Assembly (NCBI GenBank): GCA_011503125.2
Contig: WWBZ02000007.1
Span: 558,001-622,000 of the forward strand
Direction: 5' to 3'
Length of the DNA stretch: 64,000 nucleotides
From: Botryosphaeria dothidea
Taxonomy: Eukaryota > Ascomycota > Dothideomycetes > Botryosphaeriales > Botryosphaeriaceae
Shown here: positions 33,333 to 44,389 of the stretch, piece by piece
Position numbering within the stretch: position 1 is the first letter of the stretch
Layout: every line of letters starts with the position of its first letter
Made by a program: the position numbers and the translations under genes
The notes under the pieces: generated by a model
Databases searched by the model: none
Seen by the model: only the letters and a program-made list of their open reading frames with translations
Told to the model about the DNA's origin: nothing

Positions 33333-34566
33333 TTAATAGACCTCTCCGATATGACGTTCGTTCTCGGGCTTCCACGTTCCTGGGAAAAAGTTAGCGTCTG
33401 TGTGCTGACACAAGAATGCGGTGTAACTGAAACTAACCTTCGAAGTTGTGTTTAACAAAAGCCATGGGATCGTCATCCTCACCGGCGCCCATTTGACGGA
33501 CGCCAGGGCTGAAGCTTGTGATCGGCAGTACAATGACATCGCCAACCTTCTTCGCGGCGGTAATTCCCGTAAACTCTTCCCAAGTAATGTTCTTTGTGCT
33601 GGCGCTCATGTCGAAATATTGGGGGTCGTTGAAGAAATCGAAGATGATGTCAGTCCACAGCGCCGGGCCTGTGTACTCCACAATTCCCTTCACATCGGCG
33701 ACTAGCGTGCCCTCGCGCTTGCGCTTCAGGGTCTCCTCTGTGATATTTGCGACAATCTCACGCAGCACAGGGTGACCCGGCTTTGCCTGGACAGTCCACT
33801 GGCAGAACTGAATTCGCCGCGAGTACCACTCGTGCCAGTCCTCCCTGTCGGGATCCGCCTCAATGCCAATGACCAATCCATAAGAGTCCCGCGGCACGTC
33901 AGACGGTACCCAATCCGTCGCAGGTTTCAACGCCGCAGTATCAATGTCTGAGTATATGCCTCCCCTGGCCAGCAAGATGAGGTACCGGAAAAAGTCCGCC
34001 TTCAGGACAGGCAGCGGAAGCGAGTTGTATGCCTCCAGGACATCGGGAACGGACGCATAAAGATGGCGCATTAGGTGTACGGCAACGGAGTCGGTGATAA
34101 CCTCGTGAACGAAAGTGGGATGGAGAATAGTCCAGCTAGCTTCCGGCTCGCGGAAGATCTCGTCGAACTCGCCAGAGGCGGGCGTGTACTTCCATGTCTG
34201 CCAGATGTAGGCGGGGAATTTGCCCTGGGGGTCGTAGGGAAACTGGTACTCTAGCTGCTGGCGCAGGGGCTTCGATTGCAGATCCTCAAGGGCGATCTGG
34301 GGGCGCTGCTTCTTCGCTACCGCCTGCGGCGCCGTCTTCTCAGTCTTGCGTTCCGAGGTCTCGGGCGTTGTTGCTTCAGCTGCAGCTGCAGGTGCAGCTC
34401 CAGCTCCAGCCTCGACCTTGTCGGCGTGGGAGGCTGCGGACGAGGCAGGCTTGGCCTCGGGCGCGACAAGCTTTGCGGACGGGCCGGTAGTGTGCGATGA
34501 TCGCAATAGGAAGAAGAAGGTGAGGAGGGCGGCGGCGATGACGAGGGCCCGGCGGTAGGACAGCAT
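33333..34566 (-). CDS. Och1-like glycosyltransferase, family GT32, type II membrane protein
   Basis: Minus-strand exons 34566-33438 and 33379-33333 give 391 residues. The 58-nt intron (branch CGCTAACTT, CCCAG) splits the tail so the protein ends FEGTWKPENERHIGEVY. The start MLSYRRALVIAAALLTFFFLL is a type II signal anchor, followed by an Ala/Glu-rich stem to about residue 110. The catalytic part reads FPAYIWQTWKYTP, LKADFFRYLILLARGGIYSDIDT (DXD at 207-209) and GIEADP, as in Och1 and Hoc1-type alpha-1,6-mannosyltransferases. It should act in the Golgi lumen on N-glycans using GDP-mannose. It could be an Och1 paralog with another mannoprotein target. Confidence 0.9.
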
Positions 34567-35955
34567 GGCGGGCGACGGGGGTGTCGCCGGAGCGCAGACT
34601 GGAGCTTGCAAATCTGGAAGGGAGAGGCGGACGGGCAGCAGTGAATAAAATAGAAAGCTGGCCTAGTTGGAGGCCTGTTGGCGGTCAGCGGAGCGCGGTG
34701 AAAACGGCGACCGAGGCGGAAATTATGGTGCAAAATAGAAGCTGGGTGGGAGCCGGGGCATTGAAAGCACGAGTCGGCAGGTGTAGATCTGTGATGGCAG
34801 GAGAACGGAGCAGGGCGCGGCGGCGGCAGCGATAGCGACCCTGCCAAGCAGCTCTTTGCGGTGTTTCAGCTCAGCTGAGGGCGGGCTCGGCGGCGGTGCA
34901 GGCTACGGCCAGGCAGCGGCTCGGCGTGATTGGTGCTTTATGTGGCGGCGGAAGAGCAGTGAGCTTCCTTCTCGAACCCCTCGCTTCGGTGCTAGTGTTA
35001 CAGATTCACTGCTGCTCTGACGGGCTCGCAATGCCCACGTCCTTGCCGATGGCCCTGCTATAATCGAACACGAGCTTGGAGAGGCACGCCGTTTCTCGTC
35101 CCTGCCGCCGCGGGGTTTTTAAGCTGGCGGCGATGCGGCGATGCGCGCCCCGGGGGCCACGCGTTTTGCGTGGCCATGCAACAGCGGCTCCCAGCTGCCA
35201 GGCGGGAGCCGTGTCGGCATCGGTCAAGCTGTCACGGCCTGCACGCGCTCCGACTGGTCTCGCCCCTGGCTCTCCACAAACCTTAGGCAAGGAACCGCAC
35301 TCCTTCGCACCTTGGACGGCTATTTCTCCCCTCTCCAGCACGAGCTTAATGCCCTGCCCTGGCAGCGACGCGAATGCAGCCCCATCGTCGCTGTTTCTGG
35401 CCTGCCGCTGCTACGAAGCCGCCTGCGCGGCGCCTCAACGGCAGCCTTTTTTAGCAGTCCGCTAGCTTCGAGCTGACGACTCCGTTGGAAAACGGCCTGC
35501 CATGCTACTGCCACCCGTATGCAAGCCGCCTGCAACCACGGGCTTACCACAGGCCTATCGTCACTCTGCTCGTACTTTCTCGGCCCCCGCCCTGGCTTCT
35601 CCCAATGCGTCTCCTTATCTGGCCCCTTCTGAGCCCCTTGTTGGCTTCCTGGCGTGTGATGCAGCCTCGGAGCAACATCACGTCCGTTCGCGACATGGCG
35701 CCATCTGTGGAGACCTTCACGGCCGCCCCTCAGTGCAGGAGAGAGCGAACGCACCGGAGCCAGATCGTCCACCAACTGAGCTTGTCGAAGCTTGATTGCC
35801 AGAGGCCAGTTGCGCAAGCACGGCCCAGCAGGGCAAGCTTTGGTCTATTGGCATTCTTCTTCCAATTACTCTGCGGAGTCCGCTGAAGTTTGTCTGCGCC
35901 TTGTACATCCTGTACCACCAATCACCGGCCCAGACGCGGCGGCAGACGCCTGGCT
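34567..35955. other. Intergenic, no gene found
   Basis: Promoter side of the GT32 gene and 3' side of the isochorismatase-like gene. GC-rich; several frames are open on both strands without domains or splice signals. Confidence 0.55.
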
Positions 35956-36728
35956 TTAGCGAGCTGCAGCCTGGCCCATTGCCTCGAGCACGTTGTCCAC
36001 GGCTAAGACAGTCCCGAATATCCCTCCCTCCCCAATAATACTCCCCAGCGTCGCCTTGTGCAGCGCCTCGTCCACGCTTGCGCATGCGTCTCTGAGGATT
36101 GCGCAGTCGAACCCCCGGTCGCTGGCCTCGCGAATAGTCGTGCTGACGCACACGTCCGTCGTCACGCCCGCGACGAGGAGGTTCCTGATCCCTCGATTGC
36201 GCAGCAGGAGCTCGAAGTCGGTGTTTGCAAATGCTCCTTTACCAGGCTTGTCAAGTATCGGCTCACCCTCTATAGGATAGAGCTCAGGGATGGTGTCGTG
36301 TCCCTTGCCTCCGCGGATGAGCAGTCGGCCTCCGAGCGGACTCGGTGCACCGATTCCTTGGCCCGAGGGGTTGTTTCGCGAACGGAATGCCTCTCGAGGG
36401 GGGAGCGTTGAGAGGTCAGGACGATGGCCTTATATTGTTTCGGGTCAGGTGAGTACGCGTGCAGCAGTTTGAAGCGTGGGACCGAGTCACCTTCCCGTGT
36501 ATGGTAAACTTGCCATCCGGCCTGCCGAAAAGCATGAAGTGCAGATTGGATCTTCGGAATGATGGCTCGTGTGCCAGATATATCGTAGCCCTGGTGAGTA
36601 ATGTATCCTCCTTCAGTGCAGAAGTCGTTCTGCATGTCTATGATAACCAACGCCGTGGTTTCGCGCGAGAAAGACCCGTCATAGGGCCATGCGTACGGGA
36701 CAGCTGCAGAAATCTGAGGTTTCGCCAT
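35956..36728 (-). CDS. Isochorismatase-like cysteine hydrolase
   Basis: Minus-strand exons 36728-36491 and 36428-35956 give 236 residues. The 62-nt intron has GTGACT and TATAAG ends and restores the frame from HTREG into HRPDLSTLPP. The catalytic triad of the family is visible: Asp31 in LVIIDMQNDF, Lys143 in KPGKGAFANTDFE, and Cys173 in GVTTDVCVSTT. The cis-peptide region before the Cys is also present (AGVTT). Members hydrolyse amides or vinyl ethers (nicotinamidase, biuret and N-carbamoyl hydrolases, isochorismatase). The RxxHRPDLSTLPP segment resembles biuret/ureidoacrylate amidohydrolase-type enzymes of soil microbes and fungi, so an amidase acting on a small nitrogen compound is my best guess. 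No other nitrogen-use gene is adjacent. Confidence 0.88.
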
Positions 36729-37876
36729 GAAGATCTTGTGTAGAAGCGATTTGCAAGATCGGTTGATATTGCAGGTGGGCGACTGGCTGTGTTCTGCTTC
36801 CAGCTTGCTTCAACGTCGGAAGCGGGGCACATGGGTTCGGCTCAAAACAGACCTGGCCGAAACATCATTGTTCACTAATCCAAGTGGCCGCATAGAAACA
36901 TAAAAAGCGAAATGTTCGCTCACTGATGCTTCAGTCCAACATCGCTGCTCTTGCTGTAGTGTTGCATTGCCTTGTTTTCGTTGACATGCACGGCAGAGGT
37001 TCAGGCCCATGTGCGACATCTGTGCATCCCCTCTGGCCTTTACCAAGAAAAGTCTAGTAATAGGCCGCGTAAAAGAGCTATGGACAGGCAGAGGCTATAG
37101 GTCTTGCGAATCCTTCTTACGCGCAAGATCATGTTTCAAATCAGCAGTGAACAGGGGCCCAAGTCAGAAACCGAACAAACGTTCCAGATCCAGCCTCAGA
37201 TCTGAACACATTCCTGTGCTTTTCCAAGGTTCATGACCGGTATCTCCAACGTCAGTATTCCATTGGAGTCTTCTCGCCGTTCCTCGTGCCTACGATTCAG
37301 AGCGCGAGCGAAACCCCGCGGCGGAGCCCTCGGCCTCGAAATGACGTGACTGGGGAAGTTGATGCCGTGCTCCGCACTTCGACAATCCGATCAGCCACGG
37401 CTTCTTGTTCCCACCACACTTGAGCATTCTAAGTCAGGAACTACAGAGCACCAATTCCATTGGACCATCCGCGGTCTGTCTCGGGCAATAAACATCGTCA
37501 TCCCTGCTGCCTGGTCTCGATCGTTTTGCAGATTTGTCGATTCCCGGTTTTATCTTAGGCACTAGACCTATCTGCCGGTCAAAAGAAACCCCAAGTTATC
37601 ATACTTTAGCTCTGTAAATCTATCTCCGCATACATCTAGTCCTGTCCCGCAATTTGATTCATGGCTTTTAGCGCGAAGCGGAGGCTTGACCATGCATACA
37701 CCAAGAGATTCGCGATTATCGCTCGCCATTGCGCATTCGATTTTAGTTCATATACCTGAGTCGACTTTCCGCGTCATTCCTACTTTGCCGTTTTATCGCT
37801 CTAAAATCTACATTTCACTGGATAAATCCAGCACACACCCTTTCTACTCTACAGAAAGCACCGGGTCCTCGTCATC
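36729..37876. other. Divergent promoter region, no gene found
   Basis: Between the starts of the isochorismatase-like gene (minus) and the Gpr1/Fun34/YaaH gene (plus). The last 150 bases before 37877 are AT- and CT-rich. No domain-bearing frame. Confidence 0.55.
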
Positions 37877-38876
37877 ATGTCAAAGCAAGAAGATCTCACA
37901 GCGATAGAGAAGAAAGTAACCACCAATGGCTCCAGCTCCCGACACGAGCATGAGCATGCCTTCTCTGAAGTCTCACGGCCAATCGTCATCTCCCCTTCTG
38001 TGGGGACCAATCTGGGCAGTCCGGTGAGCTTGTGTTCCGTCACTATCAGATGTAGACCATTCTAATTTTGATGTTTTAGACCGCTCTTGCCATTGGTGCC
38101 TTCGCCACTACTCTTACAACACTCTCACTTTCTCTTATGGAATGGCGCGGTGTCACGACTACGAATGTGTATATCGGTAACTTCTTCTTCGTTGCCGGCA
38201 TCGGCATGGTCATCTCCGCCCAGTGGGAGTTGGTGAGGGGAAACTCGTACGGTTACACGGTTTTGAGCGCCTTCGGTAAGCTTTGAATGCAAAGATAAAG
38301 CCTCCGCGCCGGTGTCTGATTTGTGCAGGACTTTTCTACGGCGGCTTCGGTGCGATCATTACGCCATCTTTCGGGGTCACGGACTCTTATGGGAGCGACA
38401 CTGCCGAGTACAACAATGCCCTTGGATTCTTCATGATCAGTCCGTCATGTTTTCCCAGCACTCAGACCTACGCTAACATTGCTTAGTGTGGACCGTTTTC
38501 AACACTTTCTTCCTGATTGGGTCCTTGCCAATGTATGTATTTGTGACCTTGAGCCTTAAAAACGGCAATTTTAAAATCGGACAGAAATATTGTATATATC
38601 GGAATCTTCGCAACAGTCGAACTCGCCTTCCTACTCGTTGCCGCTAGCTACTTCGCCGCCGCAGATGGGAACGCCGACGCTTCTGTTGGCCTCAAGAAGG
38701 CCGGTGGTGTTTTCGCTTTCCTCTCCGGTCTACTTGGATATTACACACTCGGGCACTTGATGTGCCAAGAAGCCTTGTTCTTCTCTTTCCCTATGGGCTC
38801 TACAGAAAGGTTCTTCAAGAAGAAAGAGTTGAATGAGGAGAGACCACAACCGCAGCACCAACCCGTCCAAGACTAA
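37877..38876 (+). CDS. Gpr1/Fun34/YaaH-family transporter (acetate/ammonia permease type)
   Basis: Five exons: 37877-38023, 38080-38275, 38329-38439, 38487-38532 and 38585-38876, giving 263 residues. The third intron is only 47 nt (GTCCGT...GCTAAC...TTAG). A His/Ser-rich cytosolic N-terminus of about 45 residues precedes six membrane helices: LAIGAFATTLTTLSLSL, NFFFVAGIGMVISAQWEL, GYTVLSAFGLFYGGFGAII, ALGFFMIMWTVFNTFFLIGS, NIVYIGIFATVELAFLLVAA and FAFLSGLLGYYTLGHL. The motif order fits the AceTr family (Ady2/AcpA acetate permeases, Ato ammonium exporters). The canonical NPAPLGL signature before helix 1 is replaced by NLGSPTALAIG, so substrate or selectivity may differ from acetate permeases. 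Confidence 0.88.
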
Positions 38877-39033
38877 GCAATTGAAGAAAAACGGACTGAG
38901 GCATAAAATGGGGCAAAAAAAATCCATGATTCTGTCATTATTTTATTTCCTTTCAGTAATGAAACTTCTCATGAGTGGAGACTTTATCACGTTGACCGAA
39001 ACAAGAGTACAATCAAGCTGCGCACGAAACCCG

Positions 39034-39763
39034 TCAATCAGCATCCTCCTCCTTTTTATCCTCCATCTCACTCTTCCTCAGAAACTCCTCCTCATCCGGC
39101 AACTCCGCCAGCCGGAAACACGCAGTCAAATTCGGCACGGTCTGCAACTCTTCCGTTATGCTCAACCTCCCCATCCCCCGCAAGTCATTCCGCCTATTCC
39201 CCTCGTGATTGGAGCGATACACCTCCATGACTCGCTCATCCAAATCTACCACATACACCCACTCGCAAAGCAGCGAGTCCTCCACAAACTCCAAATCCTT
39301 GATGACCGGCACCGGCTCCTCCGCCTGCGCCACGACCTCCAGGATCTCCGCGGACAAGTTCCGCGTGAGCGACGGATAGTTTCGCGTCAGCCAGTCCTTG
39401 CGCCAGATATCGTCGCTGTCGCCTTCGACCGGCCGCTGGAGAAAGCGGTCCCTGGTTCTCGTAGGACCACTTATTGGCCTCGGCGTACAAGGCGTCGAGC
39501 TCCTCGTCGGTGGGCGTGTAGAGCATGCCGTTGTCGATGGATGCTTTGAGCGCGGTGATGTTGGTGGGGATGGAGAGGAATCTCAGGACGCGGACGCCTT
39601 GGCCGGAGGGGTTGCCGTCCCATCTGGCTCATGCCAGCGATGGTGGTTTGTTTGTTTGTTGGGGAATAAGGTACGGGGTAGAGAGGAGAATGACTTACTG
39701 GCCGTACTGCACAATGTGGTATTCGCCTTTGTAGCAGACGATGATCAGGTGGCGTGTCCGCAT
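39034..39763 (-). pseudogene. Frameshifted copy A of a tandem fungal gene pair of unknown function
   Basis: Minus strand. Exon 1 is 39763-39699 (65 nt, beginning MRTRHLIIVCYKGEYHIVQY); exon 2 runs from 39623 to 39034. The WDGNPSGQG motif at the junction is typical of a large Pezizomycotina family (MGTR-LI-V-YKG...QWDGYPEGQG) with no function known to me. Reading proceeds through TPTDEELDALYAEANKWSYENQ and then must move by one base at the CCC at 39450-39452 (GGG on the coding strand) to reach DRFLQRPVEGDSDDIWRKDW and EWVYVVDLDERVMEVY, which align with copy B. No splice signals can explain the shift. It is either a real one-base insertion or a sequencing error. If intact it would be a soluble protein of about 240 residues. 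Confidence 0.7.
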
Positions 39764-40230
39764 TGTCGCTTATTTGCTGCTGGAGAATTGAAGAGTTGCA
39801 ATGGTTTTGGACTTGAAGTGAGGTTCGATTGCAAGAGCCTACATATGTGGGAACGCGTGCCACGTAGCCGCGTGATCATGTGAATGAGTGATCCGAAGTC
39901 ACTTTGGTTGCTGGTTGGGAAGCTGTGACAGTGTGGTGGATTTCCAGGAAAGCGCGTACATGTTTTGATGGTGTTGGCGGTTTGCAATCGTGTTTTAAAG
40001 TTTCATATGCAGGCAACAGCGCTGTTCTTTGGTTCTGTACCACATTGCGGTGACTCTTGGCGTCGATGCTTCGAGTTCTCGTTTGCTCCTGCCATCCAGG
40101 CTCTGGTAGGTTCCACAAAAGTCACTGGTGAGCGGAGTGGAGCAAATCCCCTTGGTTGAGATGTTTTTATTCTTAATTTATACCTTCAGAAACCGATCAA
40201 ATGCTGAGCTGCACCCTTTGTAAGGCCATC
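39764..40230. other. Spacer between tandem paralogs
   Basis: About 470 bases separating copy A's start from copy B's stop; it should hold copy B's 3' UTR and copy A's promoter. Nothing else is recognised. Confidence 0.55.
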
Positions 40231-40931
40231 TCATTCTCCCTCAGCAGTATCCTTCTTGGGCGGATCACACGTTTTGACGAATTCATCCTTATCCGGAAGA
40301 GCATCCAAACTCCACTTCCCAATACAGATATCCTCTGGCCAGTTCTCGATGGCACAGTCGTCACCCTCGAACCGGTCGCTCTGGGGACGATCCACTCTAT
40401 CCCAATAGCCTCCACCGTACACCTCCAGCAGCCCCTCATCCAGGTCTAGAACGTACGCCCATTCCAAATCGCCGGCCCAACTCATAGACTTCACAATAGG
40501 AAAGGGAGCCGTCGCGCCAGCCGCATACTCAAGGATCCTTGCCCCCGTTGAGCCCGACATGGTCGGACAGACCATCTCGATCGGGCGTCGCCACTGCTCC
40601 GGGTTGCTGCGCCTCTCGACGAAAGTGCCCTTGCGGAAACGCTCGCTGTACTCCTCTTCAAGCAATTCAGCCTCCCACTCCCAAGCCTCCAGCTGGGTCT
40701 CATCCGGCTCATAGAGCAAGTCGGCGTCAATCACATTTTTAAGCTACGTGAGCTTCTCCGGGTCGCGAGCGAAGGCGAGTATGACAACGTCTTGACCAGA
40801 AGGATAGCCATCCCATCTGCTGCAGTGTTAGAGAATAGTGCCATTGAGGAGGAGCATGTTGCTCACTGGCAGTACTGGGCAATGACGTACTGGCCCTTGT
40901 AGTACACGAGAATCAGGTTGCGGGTGCCCAT
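40231..40931 (-). pseudogene. Copy B of the tandem pair, interrupted by an in-frame TAG
   Basis: Minus strand. Exon 1 is 40931-40867, exactly 65 nt as in copy A (MGTRNLILVYYKGQYVIAQY). The intron falls in the same Gln codon, and exon 2 starts at 40816 with WDGYPSGQDVVILAF. After PEKLT comes TAG at 40744-40746, then the frame stays open to 40231: LKNVIDADLLYEPDETQLEAW, WAYVLDLDEGLLEVY, KWSLDALPDKDEF. Copy A has TALK at this point, so a single codon has become a stop; CAG to TAG would be a C-to-T change at CpA. Without the stop the protein would have about 215 residues. Downstream Met restart or readthrough is possible. Confidence 0.7.
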
Positions 40932-41774
40932 GTTCGGGCGTTGGTGTTGGATTGAGTTGGATTGCTGAGACTGCGTGTGCAGAACGAGAAGAAGCCGGTT
41001 GTAGGCGCTAAAGGGAGGAAGGAGCGTCCGTAGCCCGCCCAGCCTGGGAAGGAAGTGAATAAGGCACTCGCTGTCGTTCAGCTCTGCAACGGTTTGGAGC
41101 TTGAAGTGAGCTGAATTTGCAAGAATGATGTGCTGTTTCATAAGACAAGCCCGTAAGAGGAGTCTGCATACGTCTTAGTCGCGTTGGAATGCGTGTCTTG
41201 CGTTTACGACATGGTCACATGATATGTGGTCGTTCTGGTTCCTGTCCTGGAAGTCGTGACAGCCCCTACTGCCTCGATTTCAAAAGCTCTAAGATACTTG
41301 AGTTAGCTGCGATGAGTTCTCCAGCTGACCATCCATATAATGCTAAAAGTAATGACCTTCCTCATAGAAGGTCAATAAGTCGGGCAGCTTCCGTGCTCAT
41401 ACCGCATCACCGGGATCTTAAGCTGTAAAACCCTGGGGTGTGTGATATTCGGGCTGGTTTTCATGACACACAGGCTTGAATCGCGTTGGTGTCATACATC
41501 GGTTCCGACATCAGCTACCTAGATTTTGAAACCAGCAGCAGAGTTTTCTTTTGTCTCTCCTTTTTCCTCTTTTTTGGCCTTTCACTACTTCCATGCAACG
41601 TTTTTTCCCGTACGACGCCAGCACAAGCACAAGTATTGGGGGCAGGGCTTGTCAAGATGGGAGTGTTCAGATGTGCTGATCACATCCAGGAAGCCTTTCT
41701 CTAATTAGCGTCCAGACTCTTCCTACTCGATTTTATTACTCTATCAACGTCGGCGTGGCTCATCATGGCGACTC
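40932..41774. other. Intergenic, no gene found
   Basis: Promoter side of copy B and 3' side of the Ist3-like gene. No recognisable frame or repeat. Confidence 0.55.
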
Positions 41775-42833
41775 TTAGGATGGGGACCTTCGCCTTCTGT
41801 CGTCTTTCATCTCCGTATCTCTCGACCGTTCGCGCCGCCTCTCGCGCCGGTAATCTTCTTCCGAATCGTCACGACGCTTGCTCTTCCGTTCCCTCTCTTT
41901 TGAGTGACCGCGACGTCTTCTGTCCCTATCTCCGCTGGCGTCTCGACGTTTGGTCTTCCGTCCTCCGTCCTCCGAGTCTTCGCCCTGCCTGCTCTTGCGG
42001 TCTCTGTCTTCTGAATAGTCACGCCGTCTTCGCTCCCGACTCCGCGACCTTTCCTCGGTCGGCGACCGGCTACGATGGCGTCTTCTGTGGCGTCTTCTCC
42101 CCTCGTCGTCTTCGTCTCTGTCCCTCCGCGAACGGTGGTGCCTGTGTTTCCTCCTGTCGTCCTTTTTCTTGCCTGACCCATTCTTCGCCTTCCATTCCTT
42201 GATCGCCTCCTCAACCTCCGCCTTCTTTTCTTTGACCAGATACGCTTTCATGGGATCATCATCATCATGATTCCGTAGTAGGTCCGCCAGCTCCCTCTCC
42301 TCCTTCAGTACCGGCCTTCTTTCTTCCTCGCTCTCGCTCTCCGTATCCGCTACCTTCTTCCCGGCGCCCGCATCCTCATCCTCGTCCGCCAGTCCGTACG
42401 TGTTGTCCCGCAACTCTTCGCCCTCCTTCTTCTTGTACCTCGTATGGTCCACGCTGACTATCCTTCCCATAATCTTCGCGCCGCTCAGGTTATCCACCGC
42501 TAGGTCGCAGCTGCGCTGGTCCTCGTATTTCAGGAAAGCGAAGCCTTTACTCTTGCCGGTCTCTTTGTCGCGCACGAGATTGACGTAGACGGGCTCTCCG
42601 TATTGTGAGAATATGGTGACGATGTCACCTTCGGACACATCGAAAGGGAGGCCGCCAATGTAGACGAAGGCCTGCGCGTTGGGTTAGCTTCAACTGCGCG
42701 CGCAAAATATGAAATTTTTGGGAAGCGGGTTACGTACCGTGTCCCGGTAGTCGACATGCCATGAGCCTTCGGGCGTGATGCCTGCTTCGAGCTCGCGCTT
42801 GTTGAGCTGTTCGATTTGGCGGATTTTATTCAT
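41775..42833 (-). CDS. IST3: RRM splicing factor Ist3/Cwf29 (RES complex)
   Basis: Minus-strand exons 42833-42738 and 42671-41775 give 330 residues; the 66-nt intron has GTACGT, branch GCTAAC and CGCAG. The protein begins MNKIRQIEQLNKRELEAG, continues SWHVDYRDTAFVYIGGLPFD with RNP2, and has RNP1 as SKGFAFLKYED. This N-terminal helix plus RRM is diagnostic of Ist3/Snu17 (human RBMX2, fission-yeast Cwf29), which with Bud13 and Pml1 forms the pre-mRNA retention and splicing complex. After GRIVSVDHTRYKKKEGEE comes a long tail of Arg/Asp/Ser/His repeats (SRSPTEERSRSRERRRRD), much longer than in yeast and typical of filamentous fungi. Confidence 0.93.
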
Positions 42834-43518
42834 GGCGGCGGTTGTGTAGAGCGAGGTTCTTTACGTGAGGACTTCGGATGAAGAAATGGAGACTGGGAGG
42901 AGCTGGAAAGAAGGAGATTCAAGGGCTAAGAAGCGACTGTAGAGTAGACCCAAGATGGGTCGTGAAGTGTGGCAAGCTCGAGACGCGCGCAGCTTGGATG
43001 CGCGCAACGAAATGTTGCAAAGCAACGCGGAAAGATGTCATGCCCGTTGCGCGCGCCGACACCGACCGAAGAAACTCCGTCATTACTCAGCCCAAGATCC
43101 GACCACGCTAGGAAGGCGGCAGCCGGCGGAACCCTTCACTCTCAACTTCAGCCATGAAGCCAACCTTCCCTGGTCAAGAAATGGACACCAGACTTCTTGA
43201 CTATTGAAGCCTGGAACGGCGCATGCTTGCTAAAAATACACCTCTTGGACTTTTGAATTTCTTCTCCACAACTGCTCATGATCGCCTGACTGAGGCTCTT
43301 CGATAACCTTGCGGATCCCTATAGGCTTTCCGCGCCTACCCGCATTTTGCCAACCCGGCTCCAACCATTCCCTCCTTCCCAATCTAGTTTCCCATGATGC
43401 CTCACGCGTCCCAGTCTATCTCCTCCCAAGACCCCTTGGCACCGGGCCCAGCTCCCCCTTCAGCACCATCCGCAAAATCCTTCCAGGCGTGGCATCTCAC
43501 CGTTCGTATCGCGGCGCA
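42834..43518. other. Intergenic, no gene found
   Basis: Promoter of the Ist3-like gene and 3' flank of the acetyltransferase gene. A plus-strand ATG at 43394 opens a 62-codon frame running into the acetyltransferase 3' end; it has no recognisable content. Confidence 0.5.
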
Positions 43519-44389
43519 TCACGGGACGAGCCTTTTGGCCCAGAACCGCGTGAGCCCGAGCCCGCGGAACCCGACTGCGTGATGGAAGTCCTCAGCCCTC
43601 TTCTGGCCCAGCCCCGTCGCTGGCAGGCGCGCGCCGGCCGGAAAGCCCATGTCGGCCAGATCGGCGTCGCTGGCGCACGGCCACGAGACGGCGAACCGGA
43701 TGGAAGGCAGCATTTCCAGGGCTTCGGTCAGCAGCATGTTGAGCATCGCGGTGCCGATGCCTTGGCGGCGGTACGGTGTGTTGACGGAGATGCGCTCGAC
43801 GAGGACAAAGCTGTGCTCGCCAATGAGGTCGCGGTTGGAGACGGCAGAGCTGTTGATGTTGCGCCGCTCGTCGAATGGGTTGGCTGCACGTTCGACAAGC
43901 TCGGGTAGGAGCTTCCCATCCCTGTGGTAACGGGGTGGTTAGAGATGCTGTGTGAGGCATGGTGGTGTGGAGGAATGCCTACTCGTTGTAGGCACATTGC
44001 ACGAAGGTCTTGATCTGGACTCCGGCATTCTGGGTTGTGATGTCAAAGCTGTTGTTGAGTGCACGCTCACGATCGAAGATTTGACCAGTACAACTTCCAA
44101 TTTGTTTCGACTCAATGACCTGGTCTGCGGTTGAAGGGGATATGAACCTGTAAGGAAGGTGAGTGGTATATGTTCAGATATGGATTGCAATGGGGGACTT
44201 TGAGGCGGCGACACAGGTTGTCTGATGATGCTGGTGAAGTTGCATTGTTAGTTAGTCATCTTACTGTTCGACCGCATAGACATCAAGCTGAGATAGAATC
44301 CCCTCGCCGTTGGTCTCGTAGATCTCCAAGGCGATCCTTCTTTCAGCGTTATCGAGCCTGCTGACGGCTATTTCGACCTCAATTTTCAT
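43519..44389 (-). CDS. GNAT-family N-acetyltransferase
   Basis: Minus-strand exons 44389-44265, 44147-43983 and 43921-43519 give 230 residues. Introns of 117 nt (GTAAGA, TTACAG) and 61 nt (GTAGGC, CCACAG) join YAVEQ to FISPSTADQ and YNE to DGKLLPEL. The acetyl-CoA-binding motif A is FVLVERISVNTPYRRQGIGTAML, with the R-x-x-G-x-G/A loop as RRQGIG. The C-terminal strand-helix FHHAVGFRGLGLTRFWAKRL matches the motif-B region of GNATs. The start at MKIEVEIAVSRLDNAERR fits the fold's first strand; an in-frame ATG at 44479 would add 30 residues. The substrate is unknown. The middle section (ALNNSFDITTQNAGVQIKTF) is longer than in minimal GNATs. Confidence 0.82.

Noticed and set aside
43394..43582. 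62-codon plus-strand frame overlapping the acetyltransferase 3' end
   Set aside because: Pro/Ser-rich, antisense to a well-supported exon, no recognisable content.
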